In this document: positions 59,746 through 64,000 of the stretch, in pieces
Layout of the letters: each line of letters starts with the position of its first letter
Numbering within the stretch: position 1 is the stretch's first letter
Assembly (NCBI GenBank): GCA_900079685.1
Contig: LT599018.1
Coordinates: 2,513,334 to 2,577,333 of the forward strand
Source: an uncultured delta proteobacterium
Lineage (GTDB): Bacteria > Desulfobacterota > Desulfovibrionia > Desulfovibrionales > Desulfovibrionaceae
Direction of reading: 5' to 3'
DNA: 64,000 bases
Notes under the pieces: model-generated
Seen by the model: the letters and a program-made list of their open reading frames with translations, nothing else
Database searches by the model: none
What the model was told of the DNA's origin: nothing
Made by a program: the position numbers and the translations under genes

Positions 59746-61002
59746 ATGACACCCCCTTTCTCTCCTGAACTGCTCGTGCCCGCGGGCGACATGGAAAAAT
59801 TCCGGACTGCGGTCTTGTACGGCGCGGACGCGGTGTACCTCGGCGGGACGTCCGGCAACCTGCGCGCGGCAAGCAAAGGGTTTACCCCGGCGGAACTGCG
59901 CGACGCCGTTTCTCTGGCGGCCGTGAAAAACGTCAAAATATACTACTGTCTGAACGCGCTCCCGTTCGAGCGGGATATGGCGGCCATGCCGGAGGCTGTG
60001 GAAACGGCGGCGGAAGCGGGGGTTCACGCGTTCATCGTGGCTGATCCGGGCGTTCTCTCCCTCGTGCAACGGTACGCGGAAGGCGTTCCCGCGCACATAT
60101 CGACCCAGGCCAATACCACCAATGCCGGGGCCGTCCGCTTCTGGACGGACGCGGGCGCCTCGCGCGTCGTGCTGGCGCGGGAGCTGCCGCACCGGGAAAT
60201 CCGCGCCATCCGGGCCCAGCTGCCGGAAACGGAACTGGAAGTGTTCGTCCACGGGGCCATGTGTCTGGCGGTTTCCGGCCAGTGTCTGCTTTCCGCCTGG
60301 CTGAACAACCGGCCCGCCAACCTCGGCCGCTGCACCCAGCCCTGCCGCTTCGAATACAGGGCAACCGATGCCGCGTTCTCCCTCACCCTGGAGGAAGCCC
60401 TGCGGCCCGGCCAGGCCCTCTGGGACATCCAGCAAAACGAAAATTTCGCGGCCCTGTTCGCGCCGGACGATCTTTGTCTTCTGCCGTTCCTGCCCTGGTT
60501 TATCAAAAACCGGATCAACGCCTTGAAAATCGAAGGCAGGACCAAGGGAGCCGCCTACGTGGCCCACGTCACGGACGCCTACCGCGCGGCCCTCGATGCT
60601 GCCGCCGCATCCCTCGCATCCGGCACCGCGTTCCCGTTCCGCTCGTTTCTGCCCGATCTCGCGCGCACGGCCTCCCGGCCTCTGTCCACGGGGTTTTTCC
60701 TCCACAAGAGGCGCGCCGTAACCGGTGTTGCCGCGCCACGTCCCCTCCTTGCCAAAATCCTGGAGCCGCTGAACAGCGACAATACCGCCTGGGCCGTGAC
60801 CGTGCTCGGCAAATGGGACGAGGCGCGTCCGGCGGAAATCATGCTGCCCGGCATGCGGCGGCCCGTCATGGCCCCGGGAACCTACGCCCTGGAAAACCAC
60901 CGGGGCGAACGCGCCGGGAGCGCCGCGTCCGGGACGCGGGCCGTGCTCTATACCGATGTGCCGGGAGTCGTGCCCGGAGTCTTTATACGGGAAATTGTTT
61001 AA
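59746..61002 (+). CDS. Peptidase U32 family protein (TrhP/YegQ-like tRNA hydroxylation factor)
   Basis: From the ATG at 59746 the protein has 418 residues. [27 protein letters not shown] is the U32 start. [48 protein letters not shown] and [17 protein letters not shown] hold the conserved Cys set, and [14 protein letters not shown] follows. Relatives RlhA and TrhP/TrhO act in prephenate-dependent hydroxylation of RNA (ho5C or ho5U34). A tRNA or rRNA role is likely, but which one is not decided by motif alone. It converges on tgt, and the two stop codons overlap in GTTTAAAC. Confidence 0.88.
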   Translation: MTPPFSPELLVPAGDMEKFRTAVLYGADAVYLGGTSGNLRAASKGFTPAELRDAVSLAAVKNVKIYYCLNALPFERDMAAMPEAVETAAEAGVHAFIVADPGVLSLVQRYAEGVPAHISTQANTTNAGAVRFWTDAGASRVVLARELPHREIRAIRAQLPETELEVFVHGAMCLAVSGQCLLSAWLNNRPANLGRCTQPCRFEYRATDAAFSLTLEEALRPGQALWDIQQNENFAALFAPDDLCLLPFLPWFIKNRINALKIEGRTKGAAYVAHVTDAYRAALDAAAASLASGTAFPFRSFLPDLARTASRPLSTGFFLHKRRAVTGVAAPRPLLAKILEPLNSDNTAWAVTVLGKWDEARPAEIMLPGMRRPVMAPGTYALENHRGERAGSAASGTRAVLYTDVPGVVPGVFIREIV

Positions 61003-62174
61003 ACCGCCGGCAGTTCTTCTTTGTACAGCTCCCGGATTTCAGCGTACAGCGCCGCGAACGCGCCGTTGATGATGGCCTCACGGGCGCGGGTCACGAGGTT
61101 CAGGTAGTACGTGAGATTATGCAGGGAATTGAGCCGGAAGGACAAAAGTTCCTTGGCCGTGTACAGGTGGCGCAGATAGGCCTTGCTGAAGGTCCGGCAG
61201 GTGTAGCAGGAACAGGCCGGGTCCAGGGGGGAATCGTCCTCGGCGAACTCCTTACGCTTGATGTTGACCTTGCCCATGGACGTGTACAGCGTGCCGTTGC
61301 GCGCGTTGCGGGTGGGCAGCACGCAATCGAACATGTCCACCCCGGCGGCCACGCCGGTCATGATATCCAGCGGCGTGCCGACCCCCATGAGATAGCGGGG
61401 CTTGGCAACGGGCAGCAGCGGCGCGGTGTGGGCCAGGAGATCGTACATTTCTCCCTTTGATTCACCTACCGATAAGCCACCGATGGCAAATCCGTCAAAA
61501 TCGTGCGGCGCGAGCTCTTCCACGGACGCGGTGCGCAGGTCCGGGAAAAATCCGCCCTGGGTGATGGCGAAGAGCAGGTTGTACGCCTCGCCGCTCCGGG
61601 TCAGGGCTGCCGGGAAGGCCTCGCGCGAGCGCAGGGCCCAGCGGGTGGTGAGCTTTATGGAGGTAGCGGTGTAGGCGCGGTCCGTGCCGTAGGGCACGCA
61701 TTCGTCGAGCACCATCATGATGTCTGAACCGAGGTTGCGCTGGATGGCGACGACCTTTTCCGGGGTGAACAGGTGTTTGGACCCGTCCAGGTGGGAGCGG
61801 AACAACACCCCCTCCTCGCTGATTTTCCGGAGATCCGACAGGCTGAACGCCTGGAATCCGCCGCTGTCCGTAAGGATGGGCCTGTCCCATGCGGCAAAGG
61901 CGTGCAAGCCGCCGCGCCGGGCCACCAGATCGTCGCCGGGCCTGAGATAGAGGTGGTAGGTGTTGCCGAGGATGATCCTGGCGTCCAGGGCGTATAGATC
62001 ATCGGGCGCAAGGGCTTTGACGGAGCCGACCGTGCCCACGGGCATGAAGATGGGCGTGGGGATAAGGCCGTGGCCGGTCTGCAAAAGGCCCGCGCGGGCG
62101 GCGCCGTCCGTTGCCGTAACGGAAAAACTGCCGGGCGTCGGCGCCGGGGGTGTGGAAGAAGTCTGTATGGGCAT
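60999..62174 (-). CDS. tgt: Queuine tRNA-ribosyltransferase
   Basis: This 391-residue enzyme exchanges G34 for preQ1 in GUN-anticodon tRNAs. [16 protein letters not shown] and [13 protein letters not shown] (catalytic Asp region), [21 protein letters not shown] and [14 protein letters not shown] (second Asp) are all present. The zinc site is Cys321-x-Cys323-x2-Cys326 plus His352. I chose the ATG at 62174. The upstream extension to 62294 has no family match. It overlaps the U32 gene by 4 nt at the 3' end. Confidence 0.96.
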   Translation of the reverse strand: MPIQTSSTPPAPTPGSFSVTATDGAARAGLLQTGHGLIPTPIFMPVGTVGSVKALAPDDLYALDARIILGNTYHLYLRPGDDLVARRGGLHAFAAWDRPILTDSGGFQAFSLSDLRKISEEGVLFRSHLDGSKHLFTPEKVVAIQRNLGSDIMMVLDECVPYGTDRAYTATSIKLTTRWALRSREAFPAALTRSGEAYNLLFAITQGGFFPDLRTASVEELAPHDFDGFAIGGLSVGESKGEMYDLLAHTAPLLPVAKPRYLMGVGTPLDIMTGVAAGVDMFDCVLPTRNARNGTLYTSMGKVNIKRKEFAEDDSPLDPACSCYTCRTFSKAYLRHLYTAKELLSFRLNSLHNLTYYLNLVTRAREAIINGAFAALYAEIRELYKEELPAV

Positions 62175-62242
62175 GGGGGCGTTATATCCCGGAAGGCTTC
62201 CGGCATCAAACAATCTTTGAATCGCCCGTTCGTCCCGTCGCC

Positions 62243-62271
62243 TTGCCAGAAGATACAAAGATACGTATAGT
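62243..62271 (+). promoter_or_regulatory. Sigma-70 promoter for the AMMECR1-domain gene
   Basis: TTGCCA (62243-62248) and TATAGT (62266-62271) are separated by exactly 17 nt, each one base from consensus. It lies 102 nt before the ATG at 62373, inside the divergent gap with tgt. Confidence 0.7.
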
Positions 62272-62372
62272 ACATACTTAGGGGAAAGATCCACGTATGC
62301 GCCCGCATTCTCAAGGGTAATTTCTGACGGCCGGACAAGACGCTATGTGTGGGGTTCCGCCGCGGAGGGTGT

Positions 62373-62930
62373 ATGGACGACGGTTTTGAATTTTCACTTT
62401 CCATGGAAGAGCGGCAATACCTGCATGACCTCGTGCGGTCACGGATCGACCTTGTCCTGCGCGACCAGAAAGTGGGCGCCATGGCGCCGCCGCCGGAAGG
62501 CGCGCTGCACGAAAAGTGGGGGGCGTTCGTCACCCTGAAGCGCAACGGGCAGTTGCGCGGTTGCATCGGCCGCATTGCCAGCAACGAGCCCCTTCACGTG
62601 ACCGTGGGAGAAATGGCGGAAGCCGCCGCGTTCCACGATTCGCGTTTCCCGCCGCTTATCATGAGCGAATTCAAAGACCTTGAGGTGGAGGTTTCCGTTA
62701 TCGGCCCCATTACCCGCTGCCCGGACCCCAGACTGGTCGAGGTGGGCAGGCACGGGCTCGTCATGCGCCGGGAAAGCCGCCAGGGGCTGCTTTTGCCCCA
62801 GGTGCCCGTGGAATGGGAATGGGACAGGGAAACCTTCCTGGACCAGACCTGCCGCAAGGCGGGGCTGCCCGCGGATGCGTGGCATGACCCGGATACGGAA
62901 ATATACTGGTTCGAGGCCCTGATTGTCTGA
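62373..62930 (+). CDS. AMMECR1-domain protein (AmmeMemoRadiSam system protein A-like)
   Basis: From the ATG at 62373 (GGAGG Shine-Dalgarno sequence) the protein has 185 residues. WGAFVTLKRNGQLRGCIGRI is the AMMECR1 signature with the conserved Cys. AAFHDSRFPPLIMSEFKDLEVEVSVI, GLVMRRESRQGLLLPQVPVEW and FLDQTCRKAGL complete the domain. The usual partners, the Memo-like dioxygenase and the radical-SAM protein, are not beside it. The function of the system is unknown. Confidence 0.93.
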   Translation: MDDGFEFSLSMEERQYLHDLVRSRIDLVLRDQKVGAMAPPPEGALHEKWGAFVTLKRNGQLRGCIGRIASNEPLHVTVGEMAEAAAFHDSRFPPLIMSEFKDLEVEVSVIGPITRCPDPRLVEVGRHGLVMRRESRQGLLLPQVPVEWEWDRETFLDQTCRKAGLPADAWHDPDTEIYWFEALIV

Positions 62931-63031
62931 TACGCCTTTCCGCACCCTGTATTTCTTAGAAAAAAGTCCCTTTTCCCATTGAAAAAAAGGCGTTATTCCG
63001 GAAGGAAGACCGTATGAGGCAAGGAGTTACT

Positions 63032-63538
63032 ATGCGGAAGCAGTATGTTTTTCTTTTCAGTGTGATGGCCGTCTTGGCGGTATGTCTGGCGTCTCCCGCC
63101 TTTGCCGCACAGCCCGGGCAGGATGCCGCCGCGCAGCCCGCCGCCGCCAAACCCGTGGCGGACAAACCGGCCAATGTGCAGGTTGACCGCACGACCGTCG
63201 TCATGGTGGAACACGAGGGAACCGATACCCTGGGCGCGAAGTTCGCCTTCCAGCTCAAGGGGCTGTTCAATGCGAGCTCTCTTTTCACCCTGACGGAAAA
63301 GGACGCGCCCAAGATCAAGGTATTCATCGCCTCCACGGCGGAATTTCCGTCCAGGCCCAATATCGCGTCGGCCTATAGCGTGGTCTGGGCGTTCTCCCAG
63401 GCCGAGGGAACCTTAAGCTTTCTGCTGGCCCGCGAGGTGGGGCTCGTCACCGCCGAGGAGCTGGACAGCCTCGTGGCCAAAACCGCCGAGCGCACCGACG
63501 GCATCGCGGCCAAGTACGCATACCTGTTCGCGAAATAA
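63032..63538 (+). CDS. Small exported protein of unknown function
   Basis: The protein has 168 residues from the ATG at 63032, chosen because AAGGAG precedes it. An ATG at 63014 in frame has a weaker site. A signal peptide MRKQYVFLFSVMAVLAVCLA ends at AFA-AQ near residue 24. A short Ala/Pro stretch follows, then a compact alpha/beta domain (VDRTTVVMVEHEGTDTLGAKFAFQLKGLFN ... IKVFIASTAEF ... YSVVWAFSQAEGTLSFLLAREVGLV). It is likely periplasmic. I recognise no family. A hairpin and a strong terminator follow. Confidence 0.78.
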   Translation: MRKQYVFLFSVMAVLAVCLASPAFAAQPGQDAAAQPAAAKPVADKPANVQVDRTTVVMVEHEGTDTLGAKFAFQLKGLFNASSLFTLTEKDAPKIKVFIASTAEFPSRPNIASAYSVVWAFSQAEGTLSFLLAREVGLVTAEELDSLVAKTAERTDGIAAKYAYLFAK

Positions 63539-63567
63539 TTTTTATACCCACCCTGGATGAAACAAAA

Positions 63568-63589
63568 ACGCCTGCAAACCAGCAGGCGT
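63568..63589. repeat. Short perfect hairpin upstream of the terminator and IS
   Basis: ACGCCTGC (63568-63575) and GCAGGCGT (63582-63589) enclose AAACCA. A second short palindrome GTCAGA-CC-TCTGAC (63588-63601) overlaps its end. Confidence 0.6.
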
Positions 63590-63600
63590 CAGACCTCTGA

Positions 63601-63637
63601 CAAACCCCCGTTTTTTTGAGCGGGGGTTTGTTTTATT
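63601..63637 (+). terminator. Intrinsic terminator of the exported-protein gene
   Basis: CAAACCCCCG (63601-63610) and CGGGGGTTTG (63621-63630) form a perfect stem, followed by TTTTATT. On the minus strand the T7 loop and A-rich flank would weakly serve the IS transposase as well. Confidence 0.88.
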
Positions 63638-63648
63638 GCAGCGTTTAG

Positions 63649-64000
63649 TTATGCGGGCACTGCGGATTTTGGAGCGGAGCAAATTCTCCAAAGATGGGAA
63701 AACAAGCGGGAAAGTGTCGTTTGGGAGCGGGAAAAGCCTGGGCCGCAAGGGCCGTTTGACCGCTCCCAGATGCGCAGGGCTATTTTCTTCATGTTCTGGC
63801 AGGCGGCGGACAAGAGGCATTGCATCTGGACCTTCGCAAGGCCTCGGAAGCGGGCGTAGCGATGCCCATGTAATTCCTTGCCGTCGGCAAAGCTCCGCTC
63901 CACTGTCTCCTTACGGCGTTTGTAGATGGCTTTGCCTTTGTCCTCGTAGCGATATTCGTTGATTATATCTTTATATTCCTGCCAGATATGGCGCGCCACC
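63649..64000 (-). mobile_element. IS1182-like transposase, C-terminal part (IS runs off the window)
   Basis: The minus-strand frame is open from the right edge to a stop at 63649, 116 codons or more. It contains RKETVERSFADGKELHGHRYARFRGLAKVQMQCLLSAACQN, the conserved end of the DDE domain of IS1182-type transposases (catalytic Glu in ETVERSFADGK). The ATG at 63999 is internal, and the gene's start is beyond the window. The left IS terminus should lie between 63540 and 63648, near the palindromic GTCAGACCTCTGAC or the C5/G5 hairpin. I cannot fix the terminal inverted repeat without the other end. Confidence 0.85.

Noticed and set aside
1..64000. rRNA, tRNA and CRISPR arrays
   Set aside because: I looked for conserved tRNA arms, rRNA cores and regularly spaced direct repeats and saw none. 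A covariance-model search would be decisive for tRNAs.

Overview
The window is a GC-rich, densely coded bacterial chromosome segment. Several features point to a sulfate-reducing deltaproteobacterium of the Desulfovibrio type: a fused uroporphyrinogen-III methyltransferase/synthase, a 7Fe-type ferredoxin matching Desulfovibrio africanus ferredoxin III, heptose and Kdo genes for a Gram-negative outer membrane, and many short conserved hypotheticals. I identify about 70 protein genes. I see no rRNA, tRNA, CRISPR array or prophage. One insertion-sequence transposase runs off the right end.

Layout. 1-6.5 kb, minus strand: ribF (cut by the left edge), purN, cobA/hemD, a disrupted small gene, a DUF2750 gene and valS. 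6.8-10.1 kb, plus: a BPL_N-like amidotransferase-fold protein, a sodium-coupled transporter and infA. 10.4-13.4 kb: ferredoxin (minus), then cobT, an orphan Opp-type ATPase and an MnmM-like methyltransferase in one overlapping run. 13.5-20.4 kb: a secreted FG-GAP protein, an RluC/D-type pseudouridine synthase, nucleotide-sugar genes rfbB and manC, a hypothetical and ppiB. 20.5-25.2 kb: an acetyltransferase, a Cys-rich protein, a split two-component system (membrane sensor, soluble kinase, single-domain response regulator) and a ThiS-like protein. 25.2-30 kb: site-2 protease, trpS, rfaE2, corA and an MFS transporter. 30-33.3 kb, minus: dsbB with its DUF5993 partner, then a glycosyltransferase, a DMT transporter and a C39-like protein in one operon. 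33.7-43.2 kb, plus: a ComFB-like protein, a PHP phosphatase, htpX-larE, a 36-residue basic protein, a zinc-ribbon protein, purB-pyrE, an L,D-transpeptidase, a membrane protein and a flagellin-like protein. 43.3-48.1 kb, minus: a PAS histidine kinase, a CI/LexA-like regulator with a probable operator, and hflC/hflK. 48.2-59.6 kb, plus: phosphomannomutase, rnhA, PilZ, transporter-like and CorC-like proteins, sppA, malQ with a eukaryote-like PFK-2/FBPase-2, kdsB and a TPR protein. 59.7-63.5 kb: a U32 (TrhP-like) gene converging on tgt, an AMMECR1-domain gene and a small exported protein. 63.6 kb to the end: the IS.

Functional themes are envelope polysaccharide precursors (rfbB, manC, phosphomannomutase, rfaE2, kdsB, glycosyltransferase), envelope quality control (htpX, hflKC, sppA, dsbB, L,D-transpeptidase) and translation or tRNA modification (valS, trpS, infA, tgt, TrhP-like, MnmM-like).

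The most unusual signal is non-coding. A roughly 125-131 nt palindromic element occurs three times in the same orientation (1161-1285, 6560-6686, 59585-59715). All three copies share an 85-nt core with compensatory base changes. Each copy has outer arms of 20-23 nt that differ between loci yet stay complementary within a locus. Two copies overlap a neighbouring gene's stop codon. Several other long palindromes without U-runs also sit at gene ends.
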